In this document: positions 33,795 through 44,618 of the stretch, one piece after another
Layout of the letters: each line of letters opens with the position of its first letter
How positions within the stretch are numbered: position 1 is the stretch's first letter
From: Chlorophyllum brunneum
Taxonomy: Eukaryota; Basidiomycota; Agaricomycetes; Agaricales; Agaricaceae
Assembly: GCA_963576785.1 (NCBI GenBank)
Contig: OY756150.1
Coordinates: forward strand, 1,798,001-1,862,000
DNA: 64,000 nt
Direction of reading: 5' to 3'
Notes under the pieces: generated by a model
Databases searched by the model: none
The model's input: the letters and a program-made list of their open reading frames with translations, nothing else
What the model was told of the DNA's origin: nothing
Position numbers and translations under genes: made by a program

Positions 33795-35530
33795 AAAGGT
33801 AGTATACAGTGGGACCATTGAATGGTCCTAGAGAGCAAGAAATAAGTCTATTAAGTGACCAGATATCTCTGGAGACTGTGGACTATTGTTAGAGACTAGA
33901 AAAGCCTCTGAGATGTCCACAGGTGTCTAGATTCAACCCATCACATAACACAATCAATCCATCATCTCACAATCTATAACTTGGTGCAGATCACAACTTG
34001 CACACTCTAACACACCCCTCTCTTCCAACCAATTCTTCAACAACTAAGTCCAAGCATGGGGATGGAGAATTTGATGGTTTGAGGGTAGACTGCCTTGGTG
34101 AATACATCTGCAACTTGTTTTTCTCCTGGTACAAACACTAGATCAATGATTCCCTCATCTATAGTATCTCTGAGCTATTAGAAGCAAAGATCCAAGTGCT
34201 TCATGTATCCATGGTGCTCTGGGTTCTTGGCTACACTGATTTATGACTTGTTATCAATGTAGAGAGTCAAAGAATGGTCCAGGGAGTAGCCAAATTCACT
34301 TAGAATGGTGTGAGTCCACATGATTTCCTTCCCAGCCTCAATAGCAGCAATGTACTCAGCCTCTGTACTCTTTTTTTTTTTTTTTAAAAAATAAACATGT
34401 TTAAGGTGGTGCACAATCACAGTCCACCTGTATCTACTATGACATGTAGTCTACAAAAAGAGGATATTTGAAGATAGGCTCTCCCCTGGCCAAACTAGAC
34501 TACCAACAGGCAGTCTGGGTGAATGGTCATGGAAACATGCATGGATGCATAAATCCTAGACCAGAATACTGAGCAACCCCTAGCCTCCCTTCCCTAAGGA
34601 GAGTATGCATCAATTTGCAATTAACTCCTACACATGCCAGAGACATGGGGAGCTAGCATGGGCTGCACTGTGTTATCCAACTCCTGCAAGCAGTGTATTG
34701 GACTTAAATGCAAATGCTGAAGGATTGTGCTTAAGAAAACCTACCAGCTAGTCAATAGAGACTGACAGGCCATGACATCTCTTGTACAAAGGACAAGAGC
34801 ACAAGATATGAGTGCAGGTTTCCAAAGGAGCCCCACACCCACAGCCAATTGGCTCTAGAGGATGAAACCAGGAGTGATACTTGCTGGTTGGTGTGTGCCT
34901 GAGGATGGCATGGTTTGCTCTCATTGCAATGGACTGAGAGGGAAAGAAAGGAAGCCACAAACCTCCATGGAGATATGTTGGCTATAATACTTTGTTTTTA
35001 CTATCCTTGAGAGTAAGGAAGTTTGAACTGTGGTAAGAGGAGTCCTGGAAAGAGACTTTCCAGGCCTTCTGTACAGCTGCTACATTGTCAGCCTCTGTAC
35101 TCGAAAGAGTGACAAAACCCTGACATTTAGACAACCAACCAACTGCTCCACCACCAACCAAGGTTACATATCCACCCATAGCTGTGGTCTTGCAGGAGCC
35201 ATGAGATGCATCAGAGTAGGTGGTAAAGAGTTGTTGGTCATTCTGGAAGCCATAGATAAGCTTGTAATCAATGGTTCCCTTCAGGTAAGGCAAAAGATAC
35301 TTGACTGCAGTCCAATGCTTGGGAGCTGGGTTGTGGTTGAACCTTCCAAGGTAGAAGACAGCAAAAGCAATGTCTGGACGTGTCATAGTGGCTATATATT
35401 GCAGAGAACCAACTGCTGCAAGGTAGAGAACTGTTTTCATCATTTCTTGCTTGTTTAGAGTGGGTACAACATCTGAGAGGTCCATTCCAGGTGAGAGAGG
35501 GGTCTGAACAGGCTTAGAGTTGTCCATATA
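33795..35530 (-). pseudogene. Third copia family: RNase H end and partial LTR, split by a LINE
   Basis: The minus strand from 35527 reads MDNSKPVQTPL..., then RPDIAFAVFYLGRFNHNP, YSDASHGSCKTT and LSSTEAD. It is interrupted at 35088 by a LINE and continues at 34370 with STEAEYIAAIEAGKEIMW and KNPEHHGYMKHLDL. These are the late RT and RNase H parts of a Tnt1/Hopscotch-like copia. After a purine tract (GAAGAGAGGGG) an LTR starting TGTTAGAGTG (34014) runs to ~33795, where it is cut. It is unrelated to COP-a/b/c beyond the superfamily. Confidence 0.7.
34371..35088 (-). mobile_element. 5'-truncated LINE-C with 14-bp target duplication
   Basis: Poly-T at the left, then the LINE-C 3' UTR and the C-terminal knuckle (CGCGAPLETCTHILCSC). 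It ends in the middle of ORF2 (AVQKAWKVSFQDS). The bases CAGCCTCTGTACTC occur on both sides (34357-34370 and 35089-35102) and restore the split copia when joined once. This is a typical target-primed insertion and gives a reliable 3' end for LINE-C. Confidence 0.85.
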
Positions 35531-35699
35531 TGTTAGAGTTGACCAGCTATCTCATCTTATCTGAGCTTATCTAGTGTTATCTCATCTTATCTGGTTCACC
35601 TCATCTTATCCTAGATAGCCTTAGATAGTTAGTCACATGATTTGGTAGTGCACAGACCACCCTCTGTACATATATAAGGAGCACCCCAGCTCCCCCAAA
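35531..35699 (+). repeat. Solo LTR 'S', left part
   Basis: It starts TGTTAGAGTTGACC and carries eight GATA cores in ~100 bp and TATATAAGG near 35672. It is cut at ~35700 by the COP-c LTR. Confidence 0.65.
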
Positions 35700-36065
35700 T
35701 ATGCAGAACTAGGTCTGCTACATAGGGTTTATATACATGTTAGAGCATAGACGAGTCATACTACATAAAATACTAGGAATACATAGAATGTTCCTTATGA
35801 CTCCCTTTAACTATGGCATAGTGCCTGCAGAGTACTGCAGAACATATTATACTAGTCATTAGTACTATGTTGAATAATCTATCAAGTACTAATGACTCTC
35901 ATCATATGCAGAGCAACTCATAGGAAGTTACTACAGATTGAAGTTACTGGAAAGTAACAGATCAGTCTATTATTATCATAATGACTTCATAGTCTATTTC
36001 TAGAATATGTCCGAAACTTCAACACTCCTCCTTGCTCTGTATTGATGTAGAGTTTTTTGATTACT

Positions 36066-39000
36066 CAAACATCAAGCCAAGGCAAGGTCAGAATAGATTG
36101 AATTTAATCTTGTCTAAATTCTTTGTGAGAATATCGGCAGAATTTTCTATGCCTTTTATAGAGAATATTTCAATCTTTCCTTCTTCTACCAAGTTATGAA
36201 TGTAATGGTATTTGATGTCAACATGTTTTGATTGTTTTTCTGTTACTGGATTTTTGGCCCAAAATATTGAACCCTCATTATCACTGAAGAGATAAGGAGC
36301 CAATGATCGGATACCAATTTCTTCCAACAAATTGACAGTCCAGACAAGTTGTTGACTGCAATCTGACAAAGCCATATATTTGGCTTCAGTGGAAGATAAT
36401 GTGATGGTTTTCTCCACTGGCTAATATCCAGTTACAGATTTACAACTAATTGGATCACCAGCCCAATCAGAGTTGGAAAAGGCATTAAGGCCTTGCATAG
36501 AACTTCCATTATAGGTAATTCTATATTTGTGAGTAGCATTAAGATACTTTAGCAAATGTAGGCCTGCATTATAATGTACTTTAGTAGGGTTGGTCATATG
36601 TTGTGATAACTTGACAGTGGCAAAGGCTATATCAGGCTGACTACCTATCATCAGGTACATAACTGATCCTACTAACTGTTGATACCTCTTTATGAAGTCA
36701 GGTGTTGCTTGTCCTGTATTGGATTCAAAGATAAATCCATTTGGTAATGGAATTTCTTTCTTTCCAATTACTTTAAATTGATCAAGTACTTTTCCTAGAT
36801 AATCTATTTGGTCTAGGGTAATTGATTGGTTTATAGGATTTCACGAAATTTTCATGCCAAGAAACTCTTTGGTTGGACCAAGGTCTCAGCATTCCCATTT
36901 TTTCATAAAGAGTGCTCGCTTCTCATGTAGAAGTCTAGAGCCTCTAATTCCAATGAATATTGAGTCATCTACATAGACTAGAGCTATAATAAGCTCTTTG
37001 GTTTCAGGATCATAGTAATAATAGACTCCAGCATCTAGTTTGGATCAGACAAATCCTAGGTCAGTCATTGACTTAGTTAATTCCTTCCACCATTGTTGTC
37101 CAGATTGCTTTAGTCCATAAATGGCTCAGTTTAATTTCCAAACCATATTACCATGACCTGTATTGAAACCTTCTGGAAGTTCCATATAGAGCTCTTCATC
37201 CAGTTTTCCATAGAGATAAGCAGTTTTAACATCTAAACTGAGCATCTCCCAATTGTTGAGGGCAATAACTGCAAATATGAGTTGTGCTATCTCATAATGG
37301 ACTACTGGTGAAAATAGTTCATCGTAATCAATTCCCTCTATCTGAGAGAATCCTTTAGCTACTAGTCAAGCACGGTATTGACCATCTGATTTAGGTGTGA
37401 AGACCCATCTATTTTTGACTGCTTTTCTTCCAGGCAGAAGTTTAGCTAAGTCATAAACATGTCTTTCTCTGAGTGAATTTAACTCTTCTAAGCATGCTTT
37501 CCACTATTTAGATTTCTCTTCTGATGGTAGTCAATCTAGATCCTTGAAAGAAATAGGAACTAATGGTGATTCGACTTTTTGAGTGCACAGATAATTAATC
37601 ATCCCTACTCCTCCTTCTCTGCATAAGTCTTCTAATGTAGAAGTTTCATGCTGAGAACATTTATCGATTATTCCAGGTTTGGAAACCTCTGATTGAATTT
37701 GTCTAACAAGTCTACTTGTAGAACTTGTCAACTTCGACTTAGGAGGTTGGAACATCTCATAGTCCTGGAGAATTTTGGTTGGATGCTTTGTAGAACCATA
37801 GAAGTTTCCTGGACATTCAGGTACTTTTCTGGTTCTTTGTGGTCTCTGAGGTATTTCAGTAACCAGTATTTGATCCGAGTGACCTTGTGGTACAGAAGGA
37901 CCAGCATCCCAATCATCTTCGACAGGGGTATAGGGTATGAATGGTTGTACATCTGGATCATCTCTTTGAGAAGGTGGATGGTTTGGACTTTCAGTGTGAT
38001 TGGGTGGATCAGTATATGATAACCCATCACTGTCATCATCTTCTGGTATTTGTGCTTCTCTTGGTAGAAGAGAATGTTTTGCACAATACTATCCCACTCT
38101 TCTTGAATATCTGTATCGATATTTGGTGCTTTTCCCTTTCCTTTATTCTTTTTAGGTTCAGGGAAAGGAGTTGGAATACGTCCATGAACAGATCTATAAG
38201 TCCTATTTTCCAGAAAACTTTCGGGAGAAGTTTGGGGTATAGGGCTTGATGGTCTATCAAAAGATAAACCAGTAGATGGATCTGGAGCATGGAAGACAAT
38301 TACTTCCGAAGGTGTGCTTCAAGAAGTAGAAGATGATCGTTGGTTCATCTGTTCTTCTCGCTTCTTCCCAGTACATTTAGGGAAGTGTTTGTCACTGAAT
38401 ACGGCTGTTGGAGATATATAGATTACATTTCCATTTAGGTGCCTCATAAAATGATAGTTTTTCCTATCTGATGTCCAACCAAGGAAAATCATGAGTTCTG
38501 ACTTTGCTGTCAGTTTATTGTCTCTTATCTCTTTTGGAAGAAAGACATAAGCACTGCAGCCAAAGACTCTCTCTTTGGAGATGTCTGGAATCTTCTGATT
38601 CAACACTTTATAAGGTGTTTTCCACATGAGCCATGATACTGGTGTTTTATTATGATATGTATCACATGATCTATAGAAAACTCCCACCAACCATCAGGAA
38701 TACAAGCATGATGCCTCATGGCTTCTGCTTTATCCATCAAAGTTCAGTTCAAGCATTCTGCTTGACCATTTTGTTGGTATATGTGTAGTGTACTAGTCTC
38801 ATGTATATTCCCTAATGAGCGCAAATGAGATTGTAACTCATCAGTTGCATATTCTCCTCCTCTATCAGTGCAGAGATTTTTTAATTTAGTCTCGTATTGA
38901 GTCTGAATTAAGCCAATGAAATTTTTCATTTCTTCTGCTGCTTCTGATTTCTTATGGAGGAAGCAAATCCATCCATGAGAGGAAAAGTCATCCATTATGG

Positions 39001-41006
39001 TCATGACCCATTTAAATTTATGGTAAGAAAGAATTGGAAGTTCAACTAAATCCGAGTGAATTCTTTCGAATGGATGCTTTGCACATGTAGGGTTCTCTCT
39101 AAAGAGTTTCTGGTGCATCTTTCCCTTGGCACAACTGTCACAGACTGGTTTTTGCTTGGGAATCTGCATCAGAACCCAATCGTATTTTTCTCAAAATGAT
39201 TGAGGATACAATTAGAGGGATGTCCTAATCTTGCATGTACAACTTTGTAGCCAACAATTGGATCCACAGCCATAGCTGCATGTTCCGAATGTACAATTTT
39301 GGTATTAACAAAATGTAAAGTAGTGTTGCAACTTGCTGAAGGATATGCTTGAAGAATAGTATTTCCTTCGCTATCAACTACTACTGATTCGTTGGCATCT
39401 GTTCTAACAGTTTTGCCATCCTGGCATAACTGTCCCACTGACATTAGTCGTTCAGAGGTTCCTTTTAGAAGGAAGACTGGATATATTAATATCTGCATTG
39501 GTTGAATACTGTTAGTCTTCCCGTTATAGACTCTATGCTTAAGCATAATTGCACCAAGACCAACTGCATTAAGGTAGGGACCTTGTGCTCCTACAGTCTT
39601 AATTGGGATCAAAACTTTGAGTTCTTTGAAGTTGATAAAGTCTTCCACATAAGGGTTATAATGACATGATGCCCCTGAGTCTAATAACCATACATTACTA
39701 TATTCTTCTAGTAGCATTATGATTTGATCATTGCTCATTGATTGAGATCTTATTTGATCCAGTACTCTTAAATACTGATCGGGCATATGCATAGAGAAGC
39801 AAGAAAATTGAGAAGTGTTAAAACACTTCTCACTCATTGATTCGCACATAACAACATTATTATGGGATCCTAAAGATCCCAATAGTGTATCTATATGCCC
39901 AGCCCCTGACATCCCTTCCCCTTGCCCTTGCCCTTCTTGTGAAGTTGGCCAGTTGGCATGTTGGTAACAGGACTGTGTATCAGGGTTAGTAAGAGTATCT
40001 GAGATCGAATTGATCACATACCCAGATCCTCCCTTCTTCTTGTAGTCGCTTCTGTAGTTGGTCAACAAAAGTCCAAGAGACACCTCAGATTGAGGTGCCA
40101 AAGCAAAAGGTTTGGACTTTGGAGACTTCAGAAGGGCCCCAAAAGAGGGTCCTGCAGTGTTTGCAGGGTTCTTGGAATCGCGGATGTTGTAGGTGACATC
40201 CTGAGCCGGTGCCATGAGGTCATCGACCTCCTGCTCACCTTCAAGCCACTTGAAGGCCTCATCTACCAACACTGTAAGTGTGGCAGGTTGCCTATAAGTG
40301 GTCTTGTTTTTCTGAGTAAGAGAATATCTCTTACTCTGAAAGTGCTCTGTTGGAGGGGAGGCCTGAGGAAGAGGAGGGAACTCCTTGTCGTAGGTCCTGA
40401 CAGCCAGAGCTACTATTTCCTCCAGAGGAGGAAGGTAGAACAGCTGAAGCTTTCCAGGTTCAAGTGAATCACCCCAGGCAACAGAGTCTATACTTGGGAT
40501 CTTTACCACATGGTGCATTGCCAAATTGATTTTTGTCCCAAATTTGGGTGAAACCAATAAGATATATGGCAAACCAATAGGTAAAAGGAAAGAGAAGCAG
40601 ACATGAGTTGTGTTAATATCAGGGTTACTGTGCTTTAGGAACCATTTATGCACCCTCGTGTGTCCCTCACAGGTACAACCTGGGGGGTGACCAGAAGGAA
40701 CAGAAGGTGCACCAGGAGGTGTCACCAATCATCTTTGTTGGGCATGGGGATGAGAGACCTAGTGCATTCTTTAATCATAGCAATCAAGGGCATACTTCTT
40801 TGCCATTTACATGGGTGAAGGACTAGTGATGCAGTCGCACCAGGTGATCACCTGTTGGATCCACAGTGAGTTCTCAAGGAGGGTAGTAAAACATAAGTTT
40901 TGTGCTTCAGCACACACCTTCTTTTTGAGCTCAGCATGAGTGTTCTCTCATGCCTGCTGGACCTTCTTGGGATTAACCCAAGTCACAGGTTTTGGTCTCT
41001 CACTGA
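36066..41006 (-). pseudogene. COP-c Gag-Pol remnant
   Basis: From right to left: gag spacer and protease (40728-39169, DSGASCHYN), integrase (39169-38744, CTDRGGEYA), the GKO-like block (38690-38319) and linker (38299-37756). RT (37755-36660) has seven stops at the places where COP-a has them, and keeps YVDD near 36970. RNase H (36660-36088) lacks ~26 bp at 36418. The damage is mainly CGA to TGA. Not functional. Confidence 0.8.
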
Positions 41007-42369
41007 CCTCTACACTACTAATACCGACCACTTCATCAATAATATCTCTCTATCCAAACTACCTTTCTATAGGTATCAGATAGAAGCTTATTATCTTGGT
41101 GAGTAGACCCTACGTTCTCTCCTACTGCATTTACTGCTGCCCCCAACAAACAACTCGTTACAGTTGTTTCCTCAACAGGTTATGGGCCCTGGTAGCCTTA
41201 CCAATGGTTATAAACCATTATCATCCCCTCTAACCAAGATAAGGTGATAGGGCTTTACCTGACAGAGTTATCCTTATATTTTGATCATTGCTGATATGAG
41301 AATTTTCTTCTAGAAAGAAATTCACTTGACAAAGATATTATGACTACTAATAATATTGTCTCTGGTTTGCCTAAGCTCAATAGGCCTAAGAACTATGTGT
41401 TCTGGTCTAGAAGGCTTCAGAATGCCTTGACTCTCATATCTGTCACTAGTTCCAACCAGTCAGGATGGACTGTGACAAATCAGGATCTCTCCCCTTCAAA
41501 TCCTGCTGTCTTAACAGATAAGGATAGAAGAAGAGATCAACTGAGAGGTCAGGCATTGGCTGTTATAAATGGTACTTTACCTGATTCCCTATTACTCCAT
41601 GGACATGACGCTCCTGGATTCCTTTGGGAAGACTTGAAAACCTGCTTTGGGACACCTCCCACCACAGTATATTCAATCCTCCAAAGGATGCTGCAAAAAT
41701 ACATCTCTGGGAATCAAGATCCAGCAATAGATCTAGCTGAATTGAGAACATTGGCTTCTCAATTAGAAACAGCTAAAGTAAAGTTGCCAGAGGTTCTTGG
41801 TGCAATGATCACTTTGAATGTATTACCACCCAATTGGAATGCAGTGGCACAAACAACATTGGCAAATAATAACAATGTTGTAGATATGACCTGGGAGGTA
41901 GTTCAGCAAGCTATAAATGCTGAGTGGTCAAGACATGAAGGAACCAGATCCAACATGTCTAACCAACAAGCTTCATATGCTGCCACTGTCAACTACCAGA
42001 ACCGCCCTCAGGGCAATTTCCCCAGGACTTGCCCAGGACCACCCTGGAACTGCTTCCATCCTGGAGGCAATACCAGGGCCCAGCCTATGAGAGGACCTCG
42101 CCACCCTGCCAATCTGAGTGGGCAGTCTCCCCAGCCTTCTCCACCTACTTCTACCTGGATTAACATCCAGAAGAAGAAGAAGAAGCCTAGGAAGGGTAAG
42201 GGCAAACCACAGGCCCACATGGCAGAAGCCATGGCAGGCTTTGCTGCTGCCACAGAACTGGCAGTCCATCACTTCACTGGTCCAGGGATGATCCCCTTTG
42301 ACCTGATGAGGTGCATGGACGCACCTTAACCTGCTCCTACTCCTCCAACCACTTGTGTTTTAGTGAAAG
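41007..42369 (+). mobile_element. Inverted segment of COP-c (inner LTR, primer site, gag)
   Basis: 41007-41176 is the inner LTR end, closing with CTCAACA. GGTTATGGGCCC follows (41177-41188). 41340-42329 is gag from MTTNNIVSGLPKL to the start of the spacer (329 codons, ending in TAA where COP-b has CAG). The left edge joins the minus-strand gag at its VSERPKP codons, exactly where the plus-strand gag breaks off after TTCVLV. Confidence 0.75.
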
Positions 42370-42764
42370 TCAAGGAGATTGAGACTTATGTTGTACTCAA
42401 GAAGATAAGTGATGATAAAGAAGTTGTTCGATTGAACAAGATGCAGAACTAGGTCTACTACATAGGGTTTATATACATGTTAGAGCATAGACAAGCCATA
42501 CAACATAAAATACTAGGAATACATAGAATGTTCCTTATGACTCCCATTAACTATGGCATAGTGCCTGTGGAGTACTGTGGAACATATTATACTAGTCATT
42601 GGTACTATGTAGAATAATCTATCAAGTACTAATGACTCTCATCATATGCAGAGCAACTTATAGGAAGTTACTACAGATTGAAGTTACTGGAAAGTAACAG
42701 ATCAGTCTATTATTATCATAATGACTTCATAGTCTATTTCTAGAATATGTCCAAAACTTCAACA

Positions 42765-43446
42765 TGATACCCCATAACAGAACACACAGGGTGATTCTCA
42801 GAAAGCATGGCAACCCTATGGATGGCACAGGTAGCCAGCTTCTTGAGATAGAGATGGATGGGGATGAGGCCAGCCAAGGCTTCAGCTCCTCTGGTAGGGC
42901 TGGTGCAGAACACACCAGTGATCCACAATGCAGCTTTGTGCTGCATAGTGTTAAGTTGTTTCAGAAGGGCCTTGTTATGGGCACCTTCATAAAACCAGAG
43001 ATGGAACCCATATGTAGCAATCAGTACTACACATGAGTGGTAAAGAGTCCTCTTCTGGGTAGGAAGAAGACCTTGAGATGAGTTACCAAGCATGCCCATA
43101 GCCTTAACCATGGACAGAGACTTGGTAGTATAATACTGAACGTGCTCTTTAAAGATAAGAGTGTGATCAAAAAAGAATTTCAAGTACCTCCAATGGGTCT
43201 TAGGGTATAGAGGAGTATTGCCAGTATGGGGAGCATATTCCAAGTCCAGTGGTGGGTTATTGTCTCCCCATTTATGGAAGAAATGAAAAACGTCGGACTT
43301 GTCATGTTCAACAGCAAGCCCAAACAAGGTAGTCAAGCAATGTATAATCTGGTATGCCTGCTTAAGGCATACCAGGTTAGGTTTCTAAGTTTTAGCCTGG
43401 GTGATGGCCAGGCCATTATTAATGTATGAGAGCAAAGTACTCCCAA
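42765..43446 (-). pseudogene. LINE-C RT fragment, minus strand
   Basis: The frame 43336-42740 encodes LAVEHDKSDVFHF, YPKTHWRYLKFFFDHTL and ATYGFHLWFYEGAHNK up to LSENHPVCSVMG. That is the region behind the RT active site. It matches 19613-20033. A 10-bp inverted repeat (CTGGTATGCC/GGCATACCAG) at ~43352-43378 lies near its right end. Confidence 0.65.
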
Positions 43447-43616
43447 GTTATTAGCAGATGACCTGTTTCGATAGTCACATGATCTAGAGTGCACAGACCA
43501 TGTAGTTTTGGTATATAAGGAGTGTCCTAGCTCCCTCAAATATAAGGTTTCTACCCACTTTTGTGTCTGTGTCTGTGTCTGTGTTTGAGCTCTCTCTCTA
43601 TTCTCCTCCCTTAACA
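43447..43616 (+). repeat. Solo LTR 'S', right part
   Basis: It has GTCACATGAT...TATATAAGGAG, then TCTGTG repeats, and ends CTTAACA at 43616. The GATA-rich left part is missing. Confidence 0.6.
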
Positions 43617-44618
43617 GTTCCCCAACCAAAAGGGAAGGAGAAGGCAACTTCAGTGTCCAGGACTGTTGTACAGCTTGAACAGATGTTCCCCTTGCTTTCT
43701 CTGGACAGGATTCTTGCCATGGGTGAGCAAGCCTCTCCTCCTAAGTCCAAAGCCTCTAAGAAGAGGCCTAGGATGACCACTACTGGCCTCTCTCAGTGCC
43801 AGATCATTGTTGACTTTGAGGCTACCCCTAAAGTCTCCTCATTCTACCTCAAAACCATGGTTAACCATGGATTCATGGACTTATGCCTTTATGTTCATGT
43901 AGAGTCTACCTCTGCCAAATATGGGGGTTTTGCTTTGTGTACCAACACAGTCCCCACTTCTGCCAACCTCGAGGTCACCAGGATATGGATTTCCAAGGCC
44001 ATCCCTCAGGGAACTGTGTTTATGGTTGGCCTTCCCCAGTCAAAGTCCTACCTCAAGGTCATCAATATCCCTTTCTTCAGGATTGGCAAGACTTGCTCAA
44101 GGAATTCTGAGGCATCTGATAATGCCACAGTTTACTTCAACATTCACAACTCTCAGAAGGGTCAATGGGCAAACTCTCTTATCTGGAAGTTGCTCCATAT
44201 CAGTGGTTATGCCTGCCCTATCAGGCCTTCCTCAGCCTCTCCAGGGGTGTATCTGTGCAAGTGTTGCTTCCACTAGGGCCACCCTATTCAATTCTGCAAG
44301 GCACAGGCCTTGAAATGCCTGACCTGTGGTGGTCCTCATCATGAGAAGCACTACTGTACTCTCTGTGGGTACTGTAGAGGAAACCCTAACATGCAGCCTC
44401 CCATTCCCCCTACACTAGTGGATGAGTCCTGTCCTCATATGCCATTTTGTCTCAACTGTTGAGGTCTGCACCATGTGACCTCAAAGAAATGCAAGTATTT
44501 TGATGCTCAGTTTGAACCTGAGAAGATCAAAAAGTTTTATTGTGAGGTGAGTAACAACCATCTTCAACAGCAATCTCCCCTTACCATCCCTCGTACTCTA
44601 CAGCATGCCAATGAATAA
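43617..44618 (+). pseudogene. LINE-C ORF1 (Gag-like), N-terminus missing
   Basis: One frame to TAA 44616-44618 with stops at ~44274 and ~44459. A basic stretch (SKASKKRPR) is followed by a long conserved region with MVGLPQSKSYLKVINIPF, also present in LINE-A ORF1 as LPKSKSFVKVMDVSY. Three cysteine-rich knuckles follow (CKCCFH.GHPIQFCKA, CLTCGGPHHEKHYC, CLNC.GLHHVTSKKC), the RNA-binding array typical of ORF1 in this LINE group. The ORF2 ATG (44605) overlaps the stop by 14 bp, so ORF2 was probably translated by termination-reinitiation. Confidence 0.7.

Larger units (their letters stand above)
35700..42764 (-). mobile_element. Ty1/Copia element COP-c: mosaic with internal inversion
   Basis: Partial 3' LTR at 35700-36024 and the outer part of the 5' LTR at ~42370-42764; both share LTR variants not found in COP-b. 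Between them lie RNase H, RT, linker, integrase, protease and gag on the minus strand up to ~41006. Then ~41007-42369 appears in plus orientation (inner LTR, primer site, gag start). Reversing that segment restores both the LTR and gag, so this is one element with an inversion. It shares seven stops with COP-a in the RT part and an ~830-bp identical tract with COP-b in the linker. Confidence 0.75.

Noticed and set aside
43352..43378. Perfect 10-bp inverted repeat as a terminator or attachment site
   Set aside because: It lies inside a decayed LINE fragment, is not found in sister copies, and is most likely a small template-switch mutation.
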